A stretch of 5,333 nucleotides of DNA from Gammaproteobacteria bacterium (GTDB taxonomy: Bacteria > Pseudomonadota > Gammaproteobacteria > GRL18), in assembly GCA_028571885.1 (NCBI GenBank), contig JAPVVU010000240.1, positions 1 to 5,333 on the forward strand, read 5' to 3'. The notes below the pieces were generated by a model. It saw only the letters and a program-made list of their open reading frames with translations. It was not told the origin of the DNA and searched no databases. Position 1 is the stretch's first letter. Each line of letters opens with the position of its first letter. Shown here in pieces: positions 1 through 5,333 of the stretch. A program made the position numbers and the translations under genes.

Positions 1-3
1 ATA

Positions 4-160
4 GTATTTTTGGGACAGATCAAATTCGCTTTACATTAATGAAGGTTGGGGTGAGGCACGAACCCCAACATAAGTCGTTGATTTATTGATAATGTTGGGG
101 TCCCCAACCTACGAAAATTTGTAAACATAAATCAGCGAAATTGATCAGTGCCGTATTTTT
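4..160. mobile_element. MITE-like palindromic element with candidate 8-bp target duplication
   Basis: The element proper is about 141 bp (12-152). Its ends, 12-30 (GGGACAGATCAAATTCGCT) and 134-152, are inverted repeats matching at 16 of 19 positions. Inside, 43-51 (AGGTTGGGG) pairs perfectly with 102-110, 45-52 pairs with 62-69 around a 9-nt loop, 62-71 pairs with 92-101, and 94-108 is itself a palindrome with a single central T. The sequence GTATTTTT occurs immediately outside both ends (4-11 and 153-160), as expected of a target-site duplication, although an AT-rich 8-mer can recur by chance. No transposase is encoded, so any movement would need an enzyme supplied in trans. GTTGGGGT...ACCCCAAC hairpins resemble dispersed repeats I recall from gammaproteobacterial genomes, but I cannot confirm copy number here. 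The alternative is a REP/BIME-like structural repeat. Confidence 0.6.
45..108. repeat. Internal GTTGGGG/CCCCAAC inverted repeats
   Basis: Four copies of the same 7-mer core lie in alternating orientation: GTTGGGG at 45-51, CCCCAAC at 63-69, GTTGGGG at 94-100 and CCCCAAC at 102-108. The first two can form a hairpin with loop 53-61. The last two are separated by one T, too tight for a normal loop, so they more likely pair with the partners at 45-51 and 63-69. The arrangement allows two mutually exclusive folds: two side-by-side hairpins, or one long stem over the whole element. These are the most GC-rich stems in an otherwise AT-rich region. Confidence 0.7.
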
Positions 161-383
161 AATATTTTCTGTAATTTCTTGTGTCAGAAATACTTAAAAA
201 TTTTAATAATCTGGTAATAATTTCAGATAATTGTCTTTAAGATGTAAATATATTTTTTTTGAATAAATAATGTATTATATTTAATTCAAGATAATCATTG
301 GCGGCTGTGGTGAAAATAATTCTATAGGATAAACAGTATTGTATTTTAGCCTCCTTTTTATCTACGAAACCAATAAGTGAGAC
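161..383. other. AT-rich stretch with no gene seen
   Basis: This stretch is very AT-rich, with a run of eight T at about 253-260, and has stop codons in every frame at short intervals. I see no tRNA, no convincing hairpin terminator and no coding remnant. A short run at 290-299 (GATAATCATT) looks like half of a Fur box, but the second half is absent, so I do not call it a site. Confidence 0.5.
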
Positions 384-557
384 TCAGATTTCTGACGGGT
401 AGTTCAAATCAGATTGAGCCCCTGGTTTTTCTTCCAGAGCCTGCATGTTTTTGGTTAAAGCGGGCTGTGCCAAATGAAGGCTTTGCGCTGCACGGGCAAA
501 GTTTTTTCTTAATTTAGCAGCAGAACTTATTTTAAAGTACGACAATTCATCATGCAT
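384..557 (-). pseudogene. LysR-type regulator remnant, DNA-binding domain only
   Basis: Read on the minus strand from the ATG at 557-555, this gives 57 codons to a TGA at 386-384. Residues 4-47 follow the LysR-family winged helix-turn-helix closely: ELSYFK, then NFARAAQSLHLAQPALTKN, then MQALEEKPGAQ. This corresponds to the family pattern LxYFxxVAExxxFTRAAxxLxxxQPALSxxIxxLEExLGVxLF. After about residue 47 the similarity stops: the expected LGVQLF is replaced by KPGAQSD and the frame ends ten codons later. Intact LysR regulators are about 300 residues with an effector-binding domain, and nothing of that domain is visible in 161-383. I infer a decayed gene whose 3' part was lost, perhaps with the nearby mobile element. 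No good ribosome binding site precedes the ATG. A functional small DNA-binding peptide is possible but less likely. Confidence 0.65.
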
Positions 558-702
558 TTAATCTATCACAATTACCTGCAATATATATTGGAATATTGAA
601 AATGCATACCGTATACTTGGAAAATATTTTAATACCATTAATTTTCTTTCATCATTATATACTGTGCATTTTCCCAAGAGCCTTTTGTCCTAAGAGAACA
701 TT
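558..702 (+). promoter_or_regulatory. Upstream region of the DUF3300-DUF2950 operon
   Basis: This gap must carry the promoter of the pair if the operon starts here. TATACT at 658-663 is a plausible -10 box about 40 nt before the ATG, but no good -35 box lies 16-18 bp upstream of it, so the call is weak. A small palindrome, ATACCGTAT, lies at about 606-614. The translation signal is a modest purine run, AAGAGA at 692-697, five bases before the start codon at 703. Confidence 0.3.
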
Positions 703-2004
703 ATGAAAAAATTTACCTCTATCATATCTACTTTATGGTTAATGATTCTGTGTTTTTTGCCTATGCAGGCATTTTCAAGCGATGATAATAGCACATTCTC
801 ACAAGCTGAGCTGGATCAAATGCTGGCACCCATTGCCCTGTATCCTGACTCACTCTTATCTCAAATCCTTATGGCATCAACCTATCCTGCGAATGTCGCT
901 GAAGCGGTAAAATGGTCGAAAAGCAATCCCAAACAAGAAGGTGATGCTGCAGTTAAAGCGGTCCAAAATGAGTCATGGGATCCCAGTGTTATGTCGCTGG
1001 TGGCATTTCCACAGGTTTTGGATATGATGGGTGAAAAGCCTGATTGGGTACAAAATGTGGGTGATGCTTTTTTGGCAAATCCTGAGACGGTGATGAGTTC
1101 AATCCAGAATCTGCGTAGAAAGGCGAAAGAAGAAGGAAACCTTAAAACCACTCAGGAACAAACGGTTACCATTGAACAGGCATCATCCCCGGAAATTATT
1201 GTTATCGAACCGGCTGAGCCCACTGTCATCTATGTACCCACTTACAATCCGACTATTGTTTATGGCACCTGGTGGTACCCTTCGTATCCTCCCTATTATT
1301 ATAATCCTGTTGGTTCAGCGATTGTTGCCGGCATTAGTTTTGGAATCGGCGTTGGTATTGTCAATTCATTATGGGGTGGTTGTAACTGGAGACGTGGTGA
1401 TGTTGATATTGATGTCAATCGCTATAACAATATTAATTCCAGCAGGAATAAAATTAATGCCAGTAATAGAAAAACCAATTGGAAGCATAATAACAACAAC
1501 AGACGTTCGCCTTATCGAGATAGAACCAGCCAGAAGAAATTTAATAATAAACTGGGTGGTGCAGATAAACGTAAGGACTTTCGTGGTAGAGATACTAATA
1601 AAGACTTTGGCAGCAGAAATACTCGTGATGCCGAACGCAAAAGAGCTCAGAGTTCTTTAAAAAATCATGGTGTTGATCCAGCTGCCGCTCGTAAGACTTT
1701 ATCTGGAACAGGGGGAGATAAAATAAGAAGCCAGGTCAATAACATTGATCGTAATCGAGGCAATAATTTTAATTCAGGCAGTTTAGGTAATAATCGCCAG
1801 ACTCGAGATAGAGCAAAAGCCAGTAACCTTTCACAAAATCGCTCTAAAAACTTCTCACAAAATCGTTCTAAAAATAATTCACTTTCAGGTATTAGTAATC
1901 AATCTCGCTCATCCAGTAATTTTAATCGAGGCAGTCGTTCCAGAAGTAGTTTTGGTGGAGGAGGCCGTTCGCGTGGTGGCGGTAGACGAGGTGGCCGAAG
2001 ATGA
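703..2004 (+). CDS. Exported DUF3300 family protein with Arg/Asn-rich RGG-like tail
   Basis: The 433-residue product belongs to the DUF3300 family, the family of E. coli YacH; its biochemical function is unknown. Residues 1-25 are a signal peptide (MKK, a hydrophobic stretch to about 20, cleavage probably after AFS at 23-25). The DUF3300 domain spans about 34-245 and begins with ELDQMLAPIALYPDSLLSQILMAS-type sequence typical of the family, followed by AVKWSK, the SWDPSVMSLVAFPQVL block (91-106), and the VYVPxYNPxxVYG-like motif at 176-188. A Tyr/Pro/Trp-rich patch (189-202) precedes a Gly-rich hydrophobic segment (203-224). From about 226 the protein is low-complexity, rich in Arg, Asn, Ser and Lys, and ends in GGGGRSRGGGRRGGRR. 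The tail is strongly basic and probably disordered. The gene overlaps the next reading frame, and the pairing with DUF2950 recurs in proteobacteria. The family call is firm; the role is unknown. Confidence 0.93.
   Translation: MKKFTSIISTLWLMILCFLPMQAFSSDDNSTFSQAELDQMLAPIALYPDSLLSQILMASTYPANVAEAVKWSKSNPKQEGDAAVKAVQNESWDPSVMSLVAFPQVLDMMGEKPDWVQNVGDAFLANPETVMSSIQNLRRKAKEEGNLKTTQEQTVTIEQASSPEIIVIEPAEPTVIYVPTYNPTIVYGTWWYPSYPPYYYNPVGSAIVAGISFGIGVGIVNSLWGGCNWRRGDVDIDVNRYNNINSSRNKINASNRKTNWKHNNNNRRSPYRDRTSQKKFNNKLGGADKRKDFRGRDTNKDFGSRNTRDAERKRAQSSLKNHGVDPAAARKTLSGTGGDKIRSQVNNIDRNRGNNFNSGSLGNNRQTRDRAKASNLSQNRSKNFSQNRSKNNSLSGISNQSRSSSNFNRGSRSRSSFGGGGRSRGGGRRGGRR
1831..1874 (+). repeat. 24-bp-period tandem duplication inside the DUF3300 tail
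   Basis: TCACAAAATCGCTCTAAAAA at 1831-1850 recurs at 1855-1874 with one mismatch (C to T, synonymous). It encodes SQNRSKN twice, at about residues 377-383 and 385-391. This is a recent small duplication within the basic tail and suggests that tail length drifts by repeat slippage. Confidence 0.75.
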
Positions 2005-2005
2005 T

Positions 2006-2011
2006 TGAGGA
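2006..2011 (+). promoter_or_regulatory. Ribosome binding site deciding the DUF2950 start
   Basis: TGAGGA lies seven bases upstream of the ATG at 2019, an ideal spacing. The earlier in-frame ATG at 2001 overlaps the DUF3300 stop as ATGA and has only a weak GAAG before it. The later ATG at 2043 has GGAGAAGG ending just two bases upstream, which is too close. On this evidence 2019 is the best-supported start, with re-initiation at 2001 as the alternative. Confidence 0.55.
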
Positions 2012-2018
2012 TTTAAAA

Positions 2019-3011
2019 ATGATAAAAGAAATGGAGAAGGTAATGAAATTTGATCACAATCATATTCCAAATCATAAGCAACCGAATCAGATTGTTTCAG
2101 GTCTTCGTTCAAAATTAATGCATTCCCTGACCACCATTCTATTCTTACTGGCTTTTGCACCATTTTTTGTTGCGGCACAGCCGCTAGCGGTGACTGAGCA
2201 AATGTCTTTTGCTACTGCAGAGGCTGCAGCTGATAAGCTTTATGAAGTCGTTGTGGCAAAAGATGCGTCTTCAGTCGCAGCCCTGTTCGGTGCCAAGTAT
2301 CTTTATTTATTGCCATTAGATGAGATCGATGCGCACGAGAGAGCGCTTTTTATCAGTGCCTGGGACAAATCTCACAAATTAATTGCCGGTAAAAAAGAAG
2401 AAATGTTTATTGAAGTTGGCATTGTGGGATGGACTTTTCCTATTCCATTGCAAAAGAACGAAAAAGGCTGGTATTTTGATACCGTTGGCGGAGCAGAGAT
2501 TGTTCAGACAAGACGCATTGGTCGTAATGAACTTTCCACTATGCAAGCAGCTTTAGCTTATTATGATGCACAAAAGGAATACTCTGAGCAAGATAGGAAT
2601 GGAGATGGCGTACTAGAATATGCACAACAATTTATCAGTACTCCAGGTAAGAAAGATGGCTTATATTGGCAAGCCAAACCAGGTGAAACAGAGAGCCCGT
2701 TAGGCTCACTTTTTGCCAATGATAAACCTGAGGGTGCCTACCATGGTTATTATTATAAAATATTGAAGATACAGGGTGAAACTGCTCGTGGTGGAAGCTA
2801 CAACTATATGCTGGGTGATCATATGAAATATGGTTTTGCTTTAGTTGCCTGGCCTGCAGAATATGGGGACTCGGGTGTGGTCAGTTTTTTAATCAGCCAT
2901 GATGGTGTTCTTTATGAAAAGAATCTTGGCACGGATACTGACCAGCTTGTTGCTGAAATGAATAGTTTTGATCCTGGAGATGGCTGGCTTCGTTCAGAGG
3001 AAACTCCCTGA
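2019..3011 (+). CDS. Exported DUF2950 family protein
   Basis: This is a DUF2950 family protein, 330 residues from the chosen start (336 from the ATG at 2001). No enzymatic activity is established for the family. A hydrophilic, His/Asn-containing leader (residues 1-33) precedes a hydrophobic core at about 38-50, with probable signal peptidase cleavage after VAA (51-53), so the protein is predicted to be exported. The mature domain carries family-type motifs: GWYFDTVGGAEI (150-161), RRIGRNEL (165-172), EYAQQFISTPGKKDGLYW (200-217) and YHGYYYKILK (241-250). A DxNxDG loop at 192-197 resembles an EF-hand calcium site but lacks the acidic residue expected at position 12 (Q203). A start at 2118 would give a conventional short signal peptide but has no ribosome binding site. 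The gene follows DUF3300 with overlapping or nearly abutting translation signals, so the two are probably made together and act in the same compartment. Confidence 0.9.
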   Translation: MIKEMEKVMKFDHNHIPNHKQPNQIVSGLRSKLMHSLTTILFLLAFAPFFVAAQPLAVTEQMSFATAEAAADKLYEVVVAKDASSVAALFGAKYLYLLPLDEIDAHERALFISAWDKSHKLIAGKKEEMFIEVGIVGWTFPIPLQKNEKGWYFDTVGGAEIVQTRRIGRNELSTMQAALAYYDAQKEYSEQDRNGDGVLEYAQQFISTPGKKDGLYWQAKPGETESPLGSLFANDKPEGAYHGYYYKILKIQGETARGGSYNYMLGDHMKYGFALVAWPAEYGDSGVVSFLISHDGVLYEKNLGTDTDQLVAEMNSFDPGDGWLRSEETP

Positions 3012-3175
3012 TAACAAACAAAATAACAACTTTAAAAAGTTTGCCATACATTAGTCGCCATGAACTTTTGAGCATGGCTGATGAGATACTTGAAAATTTA
3101 AATTAGTCACTTTCAAAGTATGTCCATATTTTTATTGACTCTGCTTAAAGAAGAAAAACAGACCTGGAGAATAAT
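3012..3175. other. Intergenic gap after DUF2950 with a weak hairpin
   Basis: The only structure is GCCATG (3057-3062) pairing with CATGGC (3073-3078) across a 10-nt loop. No T-run follows, so I do not call it a rho-independent terminator. A second imperfect stem, ATACTTGAAA near 3087 against TTTCAAAGTAT near 3111, has one bulged base. TTGACT at 3135-3140 looks like a -35 box, but no -10 box lies at 16-18 bp. How the operon transcript ends is not visible. Confidence 0.35.
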
Positions 3176-3265
3176 ATGTTAAAACAATTTTTGTTGGCTT
3201 TTTGCGCCTTGAGTTTTGCCTTATCATCAACCGCTTTTTCAGCGCCCAATAAAAATAATCAATGA
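3176..3265 (+). CDS. 29-codon ORF encoding a signal-peptide-like product
   Basis: The ORF reads MLKQFLLAFCALSFALSSTA, then FSAPNKNNQ and a TGA at 3263-3265. It has a good ribosome binding site (TGGAGA at 3165-3170, five bases before the ATG) and a textbook signal peptide: a Lys at position 3, a hydrophobic core (5-18), and cleavage probably after FSA (21-23). Cleavage would leave only about six polar residues (PNKNNQ). Two readings fit. It may be the surviving 5' end of a secreted-protein gene cut short by a stop or deletion, or it may be a genuine membrane micropeptide. Beyond the stop the frame stays open for 20 codons to a TAA, but that stretch resembles nothing I know. I do not recognise the protein. 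The ORF is far enough from its neighbours to be a separate unit. Confidence 0.4.
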   Translation: MLKQFLLAFCALSFALSSTAFSAPNKNNQ

Positions 3266-3500
3266 AATGTTGTTGACACCTGTATGAACGCTTCTACTGG
3301 CTTTAAATCTCTCTGTCTATTGTATTAATAAATACTGTATGGGGGAAACTTTGTATTGCTCAATACGCTCCAGTTTTTTAAACTGCATAAAAAATAATTT
3401 TCTTTTTGATGTGAGAACGTTTGCTTCTGCATCTGGCATCGAAATTTTTTTACAATTAACACATTAAATGAACCTCTTAATAACGATTTAAGGAATATGC
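3266..3500 (+). promoter_or_regulatory. Upstream region of the AI-2E transporter gene
   Basis: This is AT-rich and non-coding on both strands as far as I can tell. TTGACA at 3273-3278 is a perfect -35 hexamer, but the best matching -10 position (TACTGG at 3295-3300) is poor. No terminator-like hairpin is evident. The ribosome binding site of the following gene is AGGA at 3491-3494, six bases before the ATG at 3501. Confidence 0.3.
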
Positions 3501-4595
3501 ATGAGTAATCAGCAAGAAAATACATTCAATGAACAAGTAGAAAAAAGTGTCATAAATCTCACAATAAAACTGGGTATTTTATTATTACTTTTTTATTGGT
3601 GCTTTAGTATCCTTCAACCCTTTCTGGTTCCAGTGGTGTGGGCTGTTGTCATTGCTGTTTCTATGTATCCGCTTTATTTAATGATGTTGGTAAAACTTAA
3701 TGGGCGTAAAGGTTTAACAGGTACAATTTTTACTCTTATCACCTTAGCATTATTATTAGTACCTGTGTTTATGCTGTCAGGTTCAATGGTTGATGGTGTT
3801 CAAAGTTTATCAAAAGCACTGGAAGATGGAACTTTATCTGTTCCGGCACCTTCTGCAGATGTTAAAGAATGGCCTTTGGTCGGTGAGAAAATCTATAATG
3901 CCTGGCATCTGGCATCAGTGAATATTGATCAGGCCATTGTGAAATTTACACCGCAACTTAAAGCAATGAGCAAAACTGTTTTTTCAGCTATCATGGGCGG
4001 TGGTGCCGGAATACTGCAATTCTTTATTTCCATTATTATTGCGGGTGTTTTTATGGTTAATGCAGAAGGCAGTGTTAAAGCAGTCCAGAATTTTATGACC
4101 AGACTGTCACCAAAAAATGGTGCAGAATTTGTCAAAATGTCTGGTGCAACTATACGCAGTGTTGCTCAGGGTGTAATTGGTATTGCTATTGTTCAGGCAG
4201 CTTTTGTTGGTCTTGGTTTTTGGGCTGTTGATGTACCAGGTGCCGGACTCTGGGCTCTGTTAGTGCTGATCCTCTCCATTGCGCAATTACCCCCTATGAT
4301 TGTGATCCTTCCAGTTCTGCTTTATGTATTCTCTTTAGAAGATGTATCAACAGTGACGCTGGTGATATTTACTGCCTGGAGTGTACTTGGTGGTCTTCTT
4401 GATGGTATCTTAAAACCTTTTGTTATGGGGCGCGGTATGGATGTACCTATGCTGGTGATTTTGCTCGGCGCAATTGGTGGAATGATTGTCTCAGGCATTT
4501 TAGGTTTATTTATTGGTGCCATTATTTTAGCTTTGGGATATATGCTTTATACACAGTGGTTAGTAGATGATGAAGTGAAGCAGGAAGCAGTCTAA
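3501..4595 (+). CDS. AI-2E family inner-membrane transporter
   Basis: The 364-residue product is a polytopic membrane protein of the AI-2E (autoinducer-2 exporter, formerly UPF0118/PerM) family, near the usual length of about 350. Hydrophobic segments lie at about 22-40, 42-63, 73-95, 162-186, 220-243, 249-277, 283-300 and 315-350. The soluble stretch between residues 96 and 160 is the expected large loop. The hallmark C-terminal block is present: DGILKPFVMGRG (301-312), followed by DVPMLVILLGAIGG and a Gly-rich last membrane region; PxxVPVVWAVVIAV (40-53) is the typical N-terminal block. Members include the E. coli AI-2 exporter TqsA, but others are Na+/H+ antiporters or of unknown substrate, so the family name should not be taken as proof of quorum-signal export. 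No luxS or other AI-2 gene is nearby. The start is supported by AGGA six bases upstream. The gene appears monocistronic. Confidence 0.92.
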   Translation: MSNQQENTFNEQVEKSVINLTIKLGILLLLFYWCFSILQPFLVPVVWAVVIAVSMYPLYLMMLVKLNGRKGLTGTIFTLITLALLLVPVFMLSGSMVDGVQSLSKALEDGTLSVPAPSADVKEWPLVGEKIYNAWHLASVNIDQAIVKFTPQLKAMSKTVFSAIMGGGAGILQFFISIIIAGVFMVNAEGSVKAVQNFMTRLSPKNGAEFVKMSGATIRSVAQGVIGIAIVQAAFVGLGFWAVDVPGAGLWALLVLILSIAQLPPMIVILPVLLYVFSLEDVSTVTLVIFTAWSVLGGLLDGILKPFVMGRGMDVPMLVILLGAIGGMIVSGILGLFIGAIILALGYMLYTQWLVDDEVKQEAV

Positions 4596-4720
4596 TTCTA
4601 TAAATTAACGGGTTTTTATCAGGACGTTGTTTTATTTCAATCTGCTTTCACAGATCCATTTTTAAAATTATCGTATGATGAACCTGACTACTCTTATTCA
4701 TGGGTTCCAGATAAGTTGAG

Positions 4721-4748
4721 TTAAAAATTAATTTTGATGATATATAAT
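4721..4748 (+). promoter_or_regulatory. Candidate promoter of the Na/Pi cotransporter gene
   Basis: TATAAT at 4743-4748 is a perfect -10 hexamer. TTAAAA at 4721-4726 (16-bp spacer) is only a weak -35 box. Transcription from here would begin near 4755-4756, which is the first base or two of the hairpin at 4754-4806, giving a leader of about 88 nt before the ATG at 4843. The surrounding DNA is AT-rich, so a chance TATAAT is possible. Confidence 0.45.
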
Positions 4749-4753
4749 TAGTG

Positions 4754-4806
4754 CCATCCATAAATAAGGCGAATGAATTCGCCTGAAAATATTAATTTAT
4801 GGATGG
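4754..4806 (+). promoter_or_regulatory. Nested leader hairpin upstream of the Na/Pi gene
   Basis: An outer perfect 12-bp inverted repeat, CCATCCATAAAT (4754-4765) and ATTTATGGATGG (4795-4806), encloses an inner perfect 8-bp repeat, AGGCGAAT (4767-4774) and ATTCGCCT (4777-4784), with two bases between the inner arms. The bases at 4785-4794 would form a one-sided bulge. No T-run follows, so it is not a typical terminator on this strand. It sits directly after the candidate -10 box and 36 bases before the start codon, as expected of a structured 5' leader. In addition AGTGCC (4750-4755) is complementary to GGCACT (4831-4836), beside the ribosome binding site. Confidence 0.6.
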
Positions 4807-4842
4807 ATATTAATCAGGAATTTAAAAAAAGGCACTGTCATA

Positions 4843-5333
4843 ATGAATTTAAACAACAAATTTACCGGTTTAATTTTCCTTTCCTTATTGTTTTTTACCT
4901 GGGCTGTCACTTCATCTGCCGGTGTGCCGGTGGCGAGTGCCTCATTAGACGAAGCGACAATTGACTGGCTTCAAGTGGGCATGGGCTTATTTGGTGGTCT
5001 TGCACTTTTTCTTGCTGGTCTGGATATGCTCTCTGAGGGCTTGAAAAAAGCAGCCGGGGAAACTTTAAAAATATTATTATCAAAATTAACCACCAACCGT
5101 TTTATGGGCGCTCTTACCGGTGCTTTTGTGACGGGTGTATTAAATTCATCTTCTGTTACAACGGTTCTTGTTGTGAGTTTTATTACTGCGGGTGTTATGA
5201 CTCTGAGTCAATCCGTTGGCGTCATAATGGGGGCCAATATCGGCAGTACAGTTACGGCACAATTACTGGCTTTTAATCTTTCCGCTTACGCTTTATTACC
5301 CATTGCCATTGGTTTCTTTATGACTTTTACCGC
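4843..5333 (+). CDS. Na/Pi cotransporter family protein, 5' part only
   Basis: The frame is open from the ATG at 4843 to the window end: 163 complete codons, with the 3' part cut off by the window edge. Residues 1-26 look like a cleavable signal or first membrane segment (ending SSA). From about 42 comes the Na/Pi cotransporter repeat: WLQVGMGLFGGLALFLAGLDMLSEGLK (42-68), then TGAFVTGVLNSSSVTTVLVVSF (92-113) and GVIMGANIGSTVTAQL (126-141). These are the SSS and GANIGxT signature blocks of the family (PF02690), which imports phosphate with sodium in characterised members. The usual QSSS motif reads NSSS here (N101). Many bacterial members carry a C-terminal PhoU-like domain, which cannot be seen in this window. 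The ribosome binding site is weak (AAGG at 4829-4832, ten bases upstream). Substrate specificity is inferred from family only. Confidence 0.9.
   Translation, partial: MNLNNKFTGLIFLSLLFFTWAVTSSAGVPVASASLDEATIDWLQVGMGLFGGLALFLAGLDMLSEGLKKAAGETLKILLSKLTTNRFMGALTGAFVTGVLNSSSVTTVLVVSFITAGVMTLSQSVGVIMGANIGSTVTAQLLAFNLSAYALLPIAIGFFMTFT

Noticed and set aside
285..310. Fur-box-like GATAATCATT
   Set aside because: Only about half of the 19-bp consensus is present and no intact gene lies directly downstream.
1172..1660. 162-codon plus-strand ORF inside the DUF3300 gene
   Set aside because: It is a shadow frame of a gene with clear family motifs; its Ile/Leu-rich product reflects the frame shift of Asn/Arg-rich codons.
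3057..3078. GCCATG...CATGGC hairpin as a terminator of the DUF3300-DUF2950 operon
   Set aside because: The stem is 6 bp with a 10-nt loop and no T-run follows it, so it does not meet the pattern of an intrinsic terminator.
3325..3525. 66-codon minus-strand ORF before the AI-2E gene
   Set aside because: It has no ribosome binding site or family motif, it overlaps the AI-2E start, and it lies in AT-rich DNA where such openings arise by chance.
4596..4724. Frame open for 42 codons after the AI-2E stop, in the same frame, ending at a TAA (4722-4724)
   Set aside because: It has no start codon or ribosome binding site and no recognisable motif. An opening of this length is not rare by chance, and the AI-2E protein already ends at the normal family length.
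4773..4964. 63-codon plus-strand ORF over the start of the Na/Pi gene
   Set aside because: It overlaps the signature-bearing Na/Pi frame and the leader hairpin, has no ribosome binding site, and its translation resembles no protein.

Overview
The window looks like chromosomal DNA from a moderately AT-rich gammaproteobacterium. That rests on ATG starts with short Shine-Dalgarno sequences, tightly packed exported and membrane-protein genes, and the families present (DUF3300, DUF2950, AI-2E transporter, Na/Pi cotransporter). I cannot name the genus from sequence alone.

Layout. Positions 4-160 hold a compact, almost wholly palindromic element: 19-bp imperfect terminal inverted repeats, internal GTTGGGG/CCCCAAC stems, and a candidate 8-bp target duplication (GTATTTTT). 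This is the anatomy of a MITE-like, non-autonomous mobile element. The next 540 bases are AT-rich and contain no intact gene. They do contain, on the minus strand at 384-557, a recognisable remnant of a LysR-type regulator: only the helix-turn-helix part is left. Positions 703-2004 encode an exported DUF3300 protein with a long Arg/Asn/Ser-rich tail ending in an RGG-like box. The next gene, an exported DUF2950 protein ending at 3011, is translationally coupled to it. The 490-base gap that follows contains one 29-codon ORF (3176-3265) with a good ribosome binding site that encodes little more than a signal peptide. Positions 3501-4595 encode an AI-2E family membrane transporter. A Na/Pi cotransporter family gene starts at 4843 and runs off the window end; its leader contains a striking nested hairpin directly downstream of a perfect TATAAT box.

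How the genes relate. The DUF3300-DUF2950 pair is the only clear operon. Both products carry export signals, so they probably act together in the envelope or outside the inner membrane; their biochemical role is not known. The AI-2E protein and the Na/Pi protein are separate transport genes, each with its own upstream gap. I see no CRISPR array, tRNA, rRNA, complete transposase or recognisable defence system. The best candidates for something undescribed are the DUF3300-DUF2950 exported pair, the MITE-like palindrome and the leader hairpin at 4754-4806.
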